Assembly: GCA_016721425.1 (NCBI GenBank) | Contig: JADKID010000005.1 | Span: 248,001 to 312,000, forward strand | DNA: 64,000 nucleotides | From: Bryobacterales bacterium | GTDB lineage: Bacteria > Acidobacteriota > Terriglobia > Bryobacterales > Bryobacteraceae | Direction: 5' to 3' | In this document: positions 56,756-64,000 of the stretch, in pieces | How the letters are laid out: every line of letters begins with the position of its first letter | How positions within the stretch are numbered: the first letter of the stretch is position 1 | Notes under the pieces: model-generated | Seen by the model: the letters and a program-made list of their open reading frames with translations, nothing else | What the model was told of the DNA's origin: nothing | Database searches by the model: none | Translations under genes and position numbers: made by a program

Positions 56756-57013
56756 TCACCTTCTCCGAGCGGTCACCATCTGAATCCCCTCAACCGTGAT
56801 GATACTGATGTGCCCGGCCCACGTGCCGCCGGCTCTGGCAAAGACCCTCATCAGTGGTGCGAGGCTTCCGCCAGATGCAATGGCGACGTCGATGGATCCG
56901 GGGAGATCCGTGCGGGCCCACAGGACGTCGTGGCCCCCGGCACGAAGCGCATCTAGGCTGGAATCGGGAACGCCCTGAATTCGTGGGCGAGGTAGCTGGC
57001 GTACGACAGACAA
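56756..57013 (-). pseudogene. Decayed PIN-like (DUF5615-type) toxin remnant
   Basis: The frame contains ALRAGGHDVLWARTDLPGS, the second conserved block of DUF5615-like toxins, and WAGHISIITVEGIQM, the usual last block. The first strand with the initial Asp-Glu and the whole middle (acidic DFGE region) are absent. Only about 85 codons remain against about 115 in intact members. It overlaps the end of the DUF433 gene. The nuclease site is therefore gone, and the protein, if made, cannot be an active toxin. Confidence 0.65.
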
Positions 57014-57183
57014 GCGAGGATGTCCTCTCGGGTCAGGCCTGGGTAGTCGCTGAGGATTTCGCTCTCAGACTGGCCGGCTGCCAGGAGTTCCAGGATGAAC
57101 TCGACGGCGAGACGGGTCCCACGGATGACCGGCTTGCCAGCCAGGATCTTGGGGTCGACGACGATGCGCTCCGACGGCGGCAT
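56953..57183 (-). CDS. DUF433-family antitoxin
   Basis: The 76-residue protein matches DUF433: RIVVDPKILAGKPVIRGTRLAVEFILELLAAG, then SESEILSDYPGLTREDILACLSYASYL, which forms the family's HTH. DUF433 antitoxins repress and neutralise a downstream PIN-like toxin. The toxin gene here is gutted, so the antitoxin persists without an active partner. Confidence 0.88.
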   Translation of the reverse strand: MPPSERIVVDPKILAGKPVIRGTRLAVEFILELLAAGQSESEILSDYPGLTREDILACLSYASYLAHEFRAFPIPA

Positions 57184-57271
57184 AACCAGAGTCTACCGTG
57201 TCCTCAGTGAATCCGATGGCCGGGTTCTGCGCGGCGACAAACACGCTCGTCCCGGCCTGGCACGGTTCACC

Positions 57272-57350
57272 ATCCGGCAAGTTGCGCCGTCCCGCGGGAA
57301 GGCGACGGTGCTGGCGATGGCGCCGTGGATTGCGATGCGGCAGCGAGGGG
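57272..57350 (+). pseudogene. Internally deleted fragment of the four-helix membrane protein gene
   Basis: 57272-57306 matches 56509-56543 at about 80% (28 of 35 bases), and 57307-57350 matches 56682-56725 at 43 of 44 bases. About 138 bases in the middle are missing. It still reads TIRQVAPSRGKATVLAMAPWIAMR. It abuts the stop codon of the opposite-strand esterase. With the intact gene it brackets the DUF433/toxin remnant. Confidence 0.75.
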
Positions 57351-57357
57351 CGCGGCC

Positions 57358-58479
57358 TCAGCGCTTTGCGGCGCCCGGCTGAAAGAGGAGGGGCGCGAAC
57401 TCGCCCAGGTACTGGCGCCAGACGGTGTAGGTGTGGGCGCCCTCCGTGGCGCGGAAGGTGTGCTGAATGTGGCGGGCGGTGAGGAGCTCGTCGAGCTTTT
57501 TGGAGCGCTCCCAGATGAAGTCCTGGCGGCCGCAGGCGATCCAGAGGAGCTTGAGTTTGGCGTTGGTGGCCTTTTCGTCGGCGAGGACGGCGGCGAACCT
57601 GGTTTCGAAATCGGCCTGGACGGCGGAGCTGAAGGCTCCGATGGCGCTGAATTTGTCGAGGTTGCCGAAGCCGATGGAGAGAGCCTGACCGCCGCCCATG
57701 GAGAGGCCGGCAATGGCGCGGTTTTCGCGTCCGGGGGCGGTGCGGTAGTTGGACTCCACGAGCGGGGCGACGTCCTTCCACAGATACTCTTCGAAGAGGG
57801 CGGAGTTGCGGGCCTGCTGCTCGCGGGGCGCGCCGAAGGGGACGGCGTGGCCGTAGGGCATGACGACGATCATCGGGGTGGCCTTCTTTTCGGCCAGGAG
57901 ATTATCGAGGATCAGGTTTGCGTTGCCGGCGAGGGTCCAGCCGCCGGCAATGTCGTTGGAGCCATGGAAGAGATAGAGGACGGGGTAGCGGCGCTTGGTT
58001 TCCTTAGAGTATCCGGGCGGCGTGTAGATCCAGATCCAGCGCGTTTCACCGTTGAGGACGGAGGAGCGTTGCCAGTTGATTTCTACCTTGCCGTGGGGGA
58101 CATCGCGGGCCTGCCAGAGGGCGGCGGGCTCGGCGGGGATTTCCACGAGGCTGGCTGAGGTGCGCGAGCGCAGCTTGACGCGGGGGTTGACGGGATCGGC
58201 GATGGTGACTCCGTCGAGGGAGAAGGTGTAGAGGTAGATGCTGGGCGGCAGGGGGCCGAGCGTGACGCTCCAGACGCCGGCGGCGTCTTTCTGCATGGCT
58301 GCGCGGCCATCGGTGGGCATCCAGTCTCCGGTGACGGTGACCTCGGCTGCCTTGGGAGCGCGGAGGCGGAAGGTCACGCGCTGGCCGGGGTGGACCTCGG
58401 GGGAGAGCAGGGTATCGGGCTGCGGGGCTTGGGCGAATGCCCAAGGGGCAAGGAGGAGAACGAACGGAAAGAACTTCAT
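57358..58479 (-). CDS. Secreted esterase (enterochelin/feruloyl-esterase-like) with N-terminal carbohydrate-binding-like domain
   Basis: The 373-residue protein has a signal peptide (FFPFVLLLAPWAFAQ), an N-terminal early-set beta-sandwich like CBM48 (VTFRLRAPKAAEVTVTGDW, YLYTFSLDGVTIADP) and an esterase-D-type catalytic domain (YPVLYLFHGSNDIAGGW). The nucleophile is in GLSMGGGQAL, the acid is likely in WIACGRQD, and the His is in EGAHTYTVWRQYL. The family removes ferulate/acetate from xylan or hydrolyses siderophore esters; CBM48-like N termini favour the plant-polymer role. ATG 58479 has a CAGGAG site. Fits the esterase-rich surroundings. Confidence 0.9.
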   Translation of the reverse strand: MKFFPFVLLLAPWAFAQAPQPDTLLSPEVHPGQRVTFRLRAPKAAEVTVTGDWMPTDGRAAMQKDAAGVWSVTLGPLPPSIYLYTFSLDGVTIADPVNPRVKLRSRTSASLVEIPAEPAALWQARDVPHGKVEINWQRSSVLNGETRWIWIYTPPGYSKETKRRYPVLYLFHGSNDIAGGWTLAGNANLILDNLLAEKKATPMIVVMPYGHAVPFGAPREQQARNSALFEEYLWKDVAPLVESNYRTAPGRENRAIAGLSMGGGQALSIGFGNLDKFSAIGAFSSAVQADFETRFAAVLADEKATNAKLKLLWIACGRQDFIWERSKKLDELLTARHIQHTFRATEGAHTYTVWRQYLGEFAPLLFQPGAAKR

Positions 58480-58531
58480 CAGTGCGCTCCTGGAAGACGG
58501 CCATAGTCTATCGCAGGCGGGGGGCGGGCAG

Positions 58532-58637
58532 TTAGCTGGCTGATTGGGCGGGCTGACTGGGCGGGTCCGGGGGGACCCGCGCGGGCGAGCCCGCCTTCGC
58601 ATGGCTTCGGCGGACAAGGGCGCCCGCCCCACGACTT
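58532..58637. repeat. Dispersed hairpin repeat, copy 2 with extra inner hairpin
   Basis: The outer arms equal copy 1 at 52029-52089, but between GCGGGCGAG and GGCGCCCGCCCCAC there is an extra ~28-base hairpin (CCGCC...GGCGG around TTCGCATGGCTTC). A short GGGCGGG duplication also precedes the first arm. It lies in the gap between the esterase promoter side and the HNH gene. Confidence 0.8.
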
Positions 58638-58657
58638 GGCTGGGGCGCGTCAGGCGA

Positions 58658-59188
58658 TCAGTAGAACAGATACTTTTTCCACTGCTCGTCGCTCTTGGCC
58701 AACTGGCGCATGAGGTGGCGGCCGGTGTGGAGGTTGAAGGGGCGGGGGGCGTGGAGGATGCGGAGATTGGCCTCTTCCGGGGTGCGGTTGCCTTTGCGGT
58801 TGTTGCAGGTGTGGCAGCAGGCTACGAGGTTTTCCCAGTTGGTTTCGCCGCCGCGGGAGCGGGGGATGACGTGATCCAGGGTGAGATCGCCGGTGTTGAA
58901 GACCTTGTGGCAGTACTGGCAGGTGAAGCGATCCCGCATCATGATGTTCTTGCGGGAGAGGGCGCGGGTCTGGTGGGGGATGCGGCGGTATTCGAGGAGG
59001 CGGATCACGCTGGGCATGGGGATATTGGCGCGCTGGGCATGGAAGTTGCCCTGGGTGTGCTCCTCGGCGAGGGCGACACCCTTGAGGATGAGGACGAGGG
59101 CGCGGCGGGCGGCGCAGATATTGATGGGCTCGTAGCTGGCGTTGAGGACGAGCACTGGTTTGTGCAGGCGGTCATGGGACGCAATCAT
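58658..59188 (-). CDS. HNH endonuclease family protein
   Basis: The 176-residue protein has an HNH/zinc site: CQYC, then DHVIPRSRGG with the catalytic His, NLVACCHTCNNRKGNRTP with Asn, two Cys and a basic patch. The N-terminal VLVLNASYEPINICAARRAL is typical of a large bacterial HNH group of unknown biological role, often found outside mobile elements. Start ATG 59188 lies 4 bases inside the comF end, so the two are coupled. Confidence 0.92.
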   Translation of the reverse strand: MIASHDRLHKPVLVLNASYEPINICAARRALVLILKGVALAEEHTQGNFHAQRANIPMPSVIRLLEYRRIPHQTRALSRKNIMMRDRFTCQYCHKVFNTGDLTLDHVIPRSRGGETNWENLVACCHTCNNRKGNRTPEEANLRILHAPRPFNLHTGRHLMRQLAKSDEQWKKYLFY

Positions 59189-59997
59189 TCGGCGGTCACT
59201 CCTCGTACGGGGTTATCGTTGCGGCGGTCCGGACGCGCCAGGGTGAGTATGGCGATGCGGGCGGCGCCGGCCTGTTTGAGGGCTCCGGACGCCGCGTTGA
59301 GGGTGGCGCCGGTGGTGAGCACGTCGTCGATCAGGAGGAGACTGCGGCCGCCGACTTGGGCGGGATCGGGGACGGCGAAAGAGTTTCTGACATTGAGACG
59401 GCGCTGGCGGCTGGTGAGGCCGGCTTGCACGGGGGTATTGCGGGTGCGGCGGAGGAGCCGTTCCACGGGGAGGCCGGAGCGGGCGCCCACCTCGCGGGCG
59501 AGCAGATCACTCTGGTTGTAGCCGCGGGTGAGCCAGCGCCGCCAGTGGATGGGCATGGGAACGATGGCGTCGAAGCGCTCGTCGCGGGGCAGGGCGCGGA
59601 CCATCAGGCGGCCGAGCGGCCTGGCGAGGGGCCGCATGCGGTTGTATTTGAAGAGATGGATGAGCGTGCGGAGTGGGCCGTCGTAGCCGCCGTAGCTATA
59701 GGCGGCGTCGAAGCGGATGATGCCGGCGGAGCAAAGGCCGCAGAGGCCCTGAGCGTTCAGCGGGCTGGCGTTGAGGAATGGTGTGCGGCACTGGGCGCAG
59801 AAGAATTCGGACTGGAGCGGCTGGGGCGCGGCGAGGCAGGCGTCGCAGACGGGAATGGGGGGAAAGGCGGTGAGGGGCTGGTGGCAGAGGCGGCAATCGT
59901 CGGGGAAAAGACGCGCAAGGAGGGGAGAGCTGGCCTTGTTGAGCCAGACGAGCGGGGCGGACGCGGAGAGCTTTGCCGAGCTTCTACTCGAGAAGAC
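59185..59997 (-). CDS. comF: ComF-family phosphoribosyltransferase-like protein, start unresolved
   Basis: A zinc-ribbon N terminus (CRLCHQPL, VCDACL, CAQCRTPF, CGLCSAG) precedes FDAAYSYGGYDGPLRTLIHLFKYN and a phosphoribosyltransferase-like domain with VPMPIHWRRWLTRGYNQS, and the pyrophosphate loop LLLIDDVLTTGATL. ComF proteins act in DNA uptake/competence with unclear chemistry. The frame is open to a TGA at 59998-60000, but between that stop and the zinc ribbon there is no ATG, GTG or TTG. The first in-frame ATG (59637) would delete the ribbon. An indel in the first ~60 bases, or a non-standard start, is suspected. A neighbouring frame has an ATG at 60014. Confidence 0.85.
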   Translation of the reverse strand, partial: VFSSRSSAKLSASAPLVWLNKASSPLLARLFPDDCRLCHQPLTAFPPIPVCDACLAAPQPLQSEFFCAQCRTPFLNASPLNAQGLCGLCSAGIIRFDAAYSYGGYDGPLRTLIHLFKYNRMRPLARPLGRLMVRALPRDERFDAIVPMPIHWRRWLTRGYNQSDLLAREVGARSGLPVERLLRRTRNTPVQAGLTSRQRRLNVRNSFAVPDPAQVGGRSLLLIDDVLTTGATLNAASGALKQAGAARIAILTLARPDRRNDNPVRGVTAE

Positions 59998-60082
59998 TCA
60001 CCTCCAATCCGCATTATAACCCTAGAAACAGGAATCAGCGCCGGTGTTTCGGGTGACGGCTGTGTTTCACTGAAAGAGAAGA

Positions 60083-61864
60083 ATGGCTCTGCTGCTGAAC
60101 TGTCAATCGATTGCGCGCCAATTTGGCGCCGCCACCTTATTTGAGAATGTCTCGCTGACGATCAACGATGGGGAGCGCCACGGCCTGATTGGGCCGAACG
60201 GCGCGGGCAAGTCCACGTTGTTGAAAGTACTGGCCGGATTGGACGAAGCCGACCGCGGGGAGGTGGCGCTGCGCAAGGGCGTGCGGCTGGTGTATGTGCC
60301 GCAGGAGCCGGAGTTTGCGCCGGAAGAGACGATCCAGCACATTCTGGACACGGCCGCGTTTGAGCCGGCGCTGGTGCCCGTGGCTTTGGGACAGACCGGC
60401 TTCACGGACCCCACCGTGCGCGCCGGGACGCTTTCCGGCGGGTGGCGGAAGCGGCTGGCGATTGCGGTGGCGCTGGTGCGCAAGCCCGACTTGCTAATGC
60501 TGGACGAGCCCACGAACCATCTGGACGTGGAAGGCATCGGGTGGCTGGAGCGGCTGCTGAACAATGCTCCGTTCGCTTGCGTGGTGGTGAGCCACGACCG
60601 GTATTTCCTGGAAAACGTGGCGACGCACACGATGGAGCTGAACCGCATCTACGCGGACGGGATGTTCCGGGCGGAGGGCAACTACGGCGATTTCCTGGAG
60701 AAGCGAGAGCAGTATTTCGAGACGCAGGCCAAGCAGAAGGATGCGCTGGCGACGCGGGTGCGGCGGGAGATTGAGTGGCTGAGGCGGGGCGCGAAGGCGC
60801 GCACGCGGAAATCGAAGGCGCGGCTGGGCACGGCGGCGGATATGATTGCGGCTTTGGACGACATGCAGACGCGGTCGCGGACGTCTACGGCGGGGATCGA
60901 CTTCACGGCCAGCGACCGCAAGACGAAGAAGCTGATTGAGACGGAGAAGCTGGGGTACAGCATTCTGGGGCGGCCACTGATCTCGAATCTGGATCTGGTG
61001 CTGGCGCCGGGGCGGCGGCTGGGGCTGGCGGGCCCGAATGGCAGCGGGAAGACGACGCTGCTGCGCCTGCTGCTGGAAGAGCTGCAGCCGACTACGGGCG
61101 AGATCCGGCGGGCGGAGAAGCTCAAGGTGGTCTATTTTGAGCAGAACCGGCAGCAGATTGACCCGAACATCACGTTGAAGCGGGCGATGGCGCCGGATGG
61201 CGACTCCGTGATGTACCGCGGGCGGCCGATCCACGTGAACGCGTGGGCGCGGCAGTTTCTATTCCGGGAGGAGCAGTTGCCGCAGCCGGTGGGGAGCCTC
61301 TCGGGCGGCGAGAAGGCGCGGATCCACATTGCGCAACTGATGCTGGAAGAGACGGACGTGCTGCTGCTGGACGAGCCGACCAACGATCTGGACATCCCGA
61401 CGCTGGAAGTGCTGGAGGAGAGCCTGGCGGAGTTTCCGGGCGCGCTGGTGCTGGTGACGCACGACCGGTATCTGATGGACCGCGTGGCCAACGCCGTGCT
61501 GGGGCTGGATGGCGAGGGCGGGTCTGAGCTCTACGCCGACCTGGAGCAGTGGGAGACGGACCTGAACGAAAAGCGGGCCGCGCGGGCGGCGGCGGCCAAG
61601 GCAGTGAGCAAGGCCGAGCGGGCGGCGGAGGCGGCGCCGAAGAAGCGGCTCTCGTATCTGGAGCAGCGCGAGTGGGACGCGATGGAGGCGAAGATCGAAG
61701 AGGCGGAGGCGCGGCTGCAGGCGGCGCAGACGGCGCTGCACGCGCCGGAGACAGTCTCCGATCCGGCGAGGATTCAGACCTGCTATGCGGAGATGAACGA
61801 GGCGCAGGCGGTGGTGGATCAGCTGTATGCGCGGTGGGCGGAGCTGGAGGCCAAGATCAGCTGA
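60083..61864 (+). CDS. ABC-F ATPase (Uup-like)
   Basis: The 593-residue protein has two ABC cassettes without membrane parts. Cassette 1 has GPNGAGKST, TLSGGWRKR and MLDEPTNHLD. Cassette 2 has GPNGSGKTT, SLSGGEKAR and LLDEPTNDLD. A long inter-cassette linker (VRREIEWLRRGAKARTRKSK) and a C-terminal coiled coil (REWDAMEAKIEEAEARLQAA) fit the Uup/EttA translation-factor subfamily, which acts on the ribosome. Start ATG 60083 has an AAGAGAAG site. The stop overlaps the convergent YceH stop region by 8 bases. Confidence 0.95.
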   Translation: MALLLNCQSIARQFGAATLFENVSLTINDGERHGLIGPNGAGKSTLLKVLAGLDEADRGEVALRKGVRLVYVPQEPEFAPEETIQHILDTAAFEPALVPVALGQTGFTDPTVRAGTLSGGWRKRLAIAVALVRKPDLLMLDEPTNHLDVEGIGWLERLLNNAPFACVVVSHDRYFLENVATHTMELNRIYADGMFRAEGNYGDFLEKREQYFETQAKQKDALATRVRREIEWLRRGAKARTRKSKARLGTAADMIAALDDMQTRSRTSTAGIDFTASDRKTKKLIETEKLGYSILGRPLISNLDLVLAPGRRLGLAGPNGSGKTTLLRLLLEELQPTTGEIRRAEKLKVVYFEQNRQQIDPNITLKRAMAPDGDSVMYRGRPIHVNAWARQFLFREEQLPQPVGSLSGGEKARIHIAQLMLEETDVLLLDEPTNDLDIPTLEVLEESLAEFPGALVLVTHDRYLMDRVANAVLGLDGEGGSELYADLEQWETDLNEKRAARAAAAKAVSKAERAAEAAPKKRLSYLEQREWDAMEAKIEEAEARLQAAQTALHAPETVSDPARIQTCYAEMNEAQAVVDQLYARWAELEAKIS

Positions 61865-62498
61865 GGAGCGGGCCGAGGGTGGCCTTGAGCTGGCGCAGCT
61901 CTTCGCGCAGAGCGGCGACCTCGGTTTCGAGCTGGGCGACGCGATCCTGGAGGCCGGAGGAGTGGACCATCACCGGGGCCTCCATGTTGGTGAACTCGGG
62001 CTCGCCGGAGAGCAGGTGGGCCCAACGGGACTCCTTCATTCCGGGGACGCGGGGGAGCTGCACGACGATGGGCTCGGGCTCGCGGGCGGCGAGTTTGGCG
62101 AGGGCGTGCTCCAGTGTTTCCAGATCAGCAAAGGGGTGGAGGCGCTCCGTGCGCTGGCGGAGCTCGCCGGGGGTTTGCGGGCCGCGTAGGAGGAGCACGG
62201 TGAGCAGAGCCATCTCGCCGCGCGTGAAGTTGAAGCGTTCGCTCAGGCGGTGGCGGTATTTCTCGACGCGGCTGCCGGCCTCCGAGATGAAGGTGGAGAG
62301 GCCGCGCTCGCGGAGCGAGTTCAGGGCTTCGCGGACCGTGGCGTCGTCGTAGCTGACGACGGGCTCGCGGTTGGATTTCTGGTTGCAGGCGTTGGCGAGG
62401 GCGTTGAGGGAGAGGGGATAGTATTCGGGGGTGGCCATGTCCTTCTCGGCGAGGCAGCCGAGGACACGGGCTTCGATGGGATCGAGGTCGAAGGTCAC
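61857..62498 (-). CDS. YceH/DUF480-family protein
   Basis: The 213-residue protein has the two winged-helix repeats of DUF480: LDPIEARVLGCLAEKDMATPEYYPLSLN, YDDATVREALNSL, then FTRGEMALLTVLLLRGPQTPGELRQRTERLHPF. Its end is a coiled coil (VAQLETEVAALREELRQL). Conserved in many bacteria, function unknown. It starts with GTG. Confidence 0.93.
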   Translation of the reverse strand: MTFDLDPIEARVLGCLAEKDMATPEYYPLSLNALANACNQKSNREPVVSYDDATVREALNSLRERGLSTFISEAGSRVEKYRHRLSERFNFTRGEMALLTVLLLRGPQTPGELRQRTERLHPFADLETLEHALAKLAAREPEPIVVQLPRVPGMKESRWAHLLSGEPEFTNMEAPVMVHSSGLQDRVAQLETEVAALREELRQLKATLGPLLS

Positions 62499-62555
62499 TC
62501 AGTTTGAGGATGCCACAGGTGAGGGGGTGTCGTGGTGAAATAGAGATTCACACAA

Positions 62556-63206
62556 ATGACATCGTTTCGAAACATGGCGCTGCTCTGGGTAGTGCTGATC
62601 CCAGGTGTAGCGCTCGGCGACGATGTGGAATCGTTGCATGTGGCGAACGTGAATTTCGATTTCAGGCCGGGATGGACGCTGCAGTTGCACACGCGGGTGC
62701 GGACGTTTGAGAATCTCAGCGCGTTCAACCAGTACCGCCTGGGGCCGATTGTGCTGTGGCAGGCTGCGCCGCGGTTCACGGTGATCGGCGGGTATTATTA
62801 CATCGACCAAAACCGGAGGGTGATCCGCAAGCCTTATTCGCTGCATCGGATCTTCGCTGGGGGGCAGTACCGGGTGTTGCGGGGGGAGAGCTGGTCTGTG
62901 GATGCGCGCAGCGCGATGGAGCGTTTTATTTCTACGGGGTTTACGGATTACTGGCGATGGCGGAATCGTGGGATGGTGACCTGGAAGACGCGCATCGGGT
63001 TGCCGTATGCCAGCGGTGAGGCGCTGGTGCAGCAGGGCATCTGGTATGGGCGGTATACGGGCGGGATGCAATGGAAGGTGAGCCCGAAAGTGACGATGGG
63101 CGCGGGGTATGAATACCGGCAGGCGGCCGTGGGGCCGGGGTCGCATATCATTGCGACGTTTTTCCAGTGGTCGGCGTATACGCATACGCCGCCGCATGTG
63201 GATTAG
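62556..63206 (+). CDS. DUF2490-like outer-membrane beta-barrel protein
   Basis: The 216-residue protein has a signal peptide (ALLWVVLIPGVALG) and alternating aromatic/polar strands (NVNFDFRPGWTLQLHTRVRTF, FTVIGGYYYIDQNRR, KVTMGAGYEYRQAAVG). This looks like an 8-12-stranded barrel of the DUF2490 type, probably in the outer membrane. No ligand motif. It is divergent from the YceH gene with 57 bases between starts. Confidence 0.72.
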   Translation: MTSFRNMALLWVVLIPGVALGDDVESLHVANVNFDFRPGWTLQLHTRVRTFENLSAFNQYRLGPIVLWQAAPRFTVIGGYYYIDQNRRVIRKPYSLHRIFAGGQYRVLRGESWSVDARSAMERFISTGFTDYWRWRNRGMVTWKTRIGLPYASGEALVQQGIWYGRYTGGMQWKVSPKVTMGAGYEYRQAAVGPGSHIIATFFQWSAYTHTPPHVD

Positions 63207-63298
63207 GCGATCCGGCATGGTGAGACGATCTCCCGCAAATCGGCAGGAGCTCTGGGCTTGCCGACTCCGCCCCGATAGAATGTAGTCGATCTGCCAAG

Positions 63299-63442
63299 GT
63301 GCAAGTGGAAGACCCCCATCGCAGGTACGAACGCAGGCAGGCCATCTGGCTGTTTATTTCCTTTGCAGTGATCGGCATGATGGTCGCGGCCATCATGCTC
63401 TACGGGGCAATTCAGGCCGGATTGTGGAAGCCGCGCCGCTAA
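63299..63442 (+). CDS. Small single-span membrane protein (47 aa)
   Basis: From GTG 63299 (AAGG precedes it) a 47-residue product has a charged head (VEDPHRRYERRQ), one hydrophobic segment (WLFISFAVIGMMVAAIMLYGA) and a short basic tail (LWKPRR). The basic head suggests N-terminus inside. A TAGAAT hexamer lies about 15 bases upstream of the ribosome site. Short single-span proteins like this are easily missed by annotation. Function unknown. Confidence 0.6.
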   Translation: MQVEDPHRRYERRQAIWLFISFAVIGMMVAAIMLYGAIQAGLWKPRR

Positions 63443-63586
63443 CTGGAAACGACGCCCACCCAACCGCAGGTTTCCCTGCGGGCAGTGGAACCCGGCCATG
63501 CGGGAGATGACGGGCAACTGGCGGACCTCCCTGAAAACGCGCATGGTCTGCCCGTAAAGCCAACGCGCGGGCCCCCGGAGCGGAAC

Positions 63587-64000
63587 TTAGGGCAGTTCGA
63601 AGACAGACAGCACGGGGAAGTGGTCCGAGGGGTAGCGATCGCCCTCGTGGTCCGTGAGGATCTCGGTGCTCAGTACGCGCCACGGGGCGCGGTAGAGGAT
63701 CCAGTCGATTCGAGCCCGACCGGCCTTTCCCTTGAAGCCATGGAACGTTCCCTCCCCGCCTTCGCTCCGTTTGGCGGCATCCTTCCAAGTGTCTTTCAGC
63801 GTGGCGGTGAGAGTTTCGTAGGCGCCGCCCTGCGCGCCGGCGTTGAAGTCACCGGTCAGGACAACCGGCATCTTCTCGTCGTAGAGGGAGAGGCGGTCTG
63901 CGATCAGCTTGGCGCACAGGCGGCGAGCCGCTTCGTCTTCGGCCCGATGCGGGAAGTGGGTGTTGTAGTAGAGGAACTTCGCACCGCCCGGCTTCACTTC
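63587..64000 (-). CDS. Endonuclease/exonuclease/phosphatase-family protein, C-terminal part (partial)
   Basis: The visible 137 or so residues include YYNTHFPHRAEDEAARRL, the metal/phosphate motif VVLTGDFNAG (GDxN), RIDWILYR and the final SDHFPVLSVFEL (SDH catalytic pair), all in family order. The gene continues past the window end. The visible part carries the GDxN and SDH blocks; the N-terminal half is not seen. The 144 bases 63443-63586 show no gene. Confidence 0.9.
   Translation of the reverse strand, partial: EVKPGGAKFLYYNTHFPHRAEDEAARRLCAKLIADRLSLYDEKMPVVLTGDFNAGAQGGAYETLTATLKDTWKDAAKRSEGGEGTFHGFKGKAGRARIDWILYRAPWRVLSTEILTDHEGDRYPSDHFPVLSVFELP

Overview
The window looks like chromosome of an Acidobacteriota member, most likely Bryobacterales (Solibacter/Paludibaculum-like). 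This is inferred from high-GC genes, two very large Oar-type TonB-dependent receptors with carboxypeptidase-like plug extensions, a CRTAC1/ASPIC protein, paired Tat-type Gfo/Idh/MocA oxidoreductases, an Hsp70-like/DUF3731 protein and a hybrid kinase with a two-component propeller. No database search was possible, so every family call rests on motif recognition. There is no phage, CRISPR array, rRNA or intact IS element, and no gene-free stretch longer than 300 bases.

Layout. 1-7.0 kb: end of an Hsp70-like gene overlapping thiL, a YeiH-type exporter and a giant hybrid histidine kinase. 7.1-13.1 kb: a tightly coupled seven-gene operon (esterase, ATP-grasp ligase, GCS2-type carboxylate-amine ligase, M29-like aminopeptidase, second ATP-grasp-like protein, small acidic protein, ATP-pyrophosphatase). 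This is the best candidate for an undescribed peptide or amide biosynthetic system. It is followed by tRNA-Arg(UCG) and a Fic protein. 15-19.4 kb: a CE15-like esterase, a sulfatase-fold protein whose active site is degenerate, thiG and a lipoprotein cyclophilin. 19.4-24.3 kb: a TonB receptor and a divergent regulator, each broken by a one-base frameshift. 24.4-29.6 kb: a DUF2239/GIY-YIG pair behind a near-consensus promoter covered by a perfect palindrome, FmdB, an MFS transporter and two MacB-type permeases, one frameshifted. 29.6-43.7 kb: a histone-deacetylase-like enzyme, a decaheme OmcA/MtrC-type cytochrome, an M2 peptidase, a second TonB receptor with a LacI-type operator, CRTAC1 and TPR proteins and two Gfo/Idh proteins. 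43.8-52 kb: a continuous NfeD, stomatin, CYTH, MoxR, DUF58, giant VWA-fusion operon. 52-59 kb: an accessory patch with dispersed hairpin repeats, a hypothetical gene pair, an orphan UPF0175 antitoxin, a tannase-like and an MBL hydrolase, and a decayed DUF433/PIN-like pair flanked by a gene-fragment duplication. 59-64 kb: HNH nuclease, ComF, ABC-F, YceH, an outer-membrane protein and the end of an EEP-family hydrolase.

Two window-wide patterns stand out. First, at least eight genes have a -10-like TANNNT hexamer 6-8 bases before the start codon, suggesting leaderless transcripts. Second, five genes carry a single-base indel that separates a recognisable N terminus from the rest, and comF lacks a usable start. 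Either the assembly has residual homopolymer errors or several loci are decaying.
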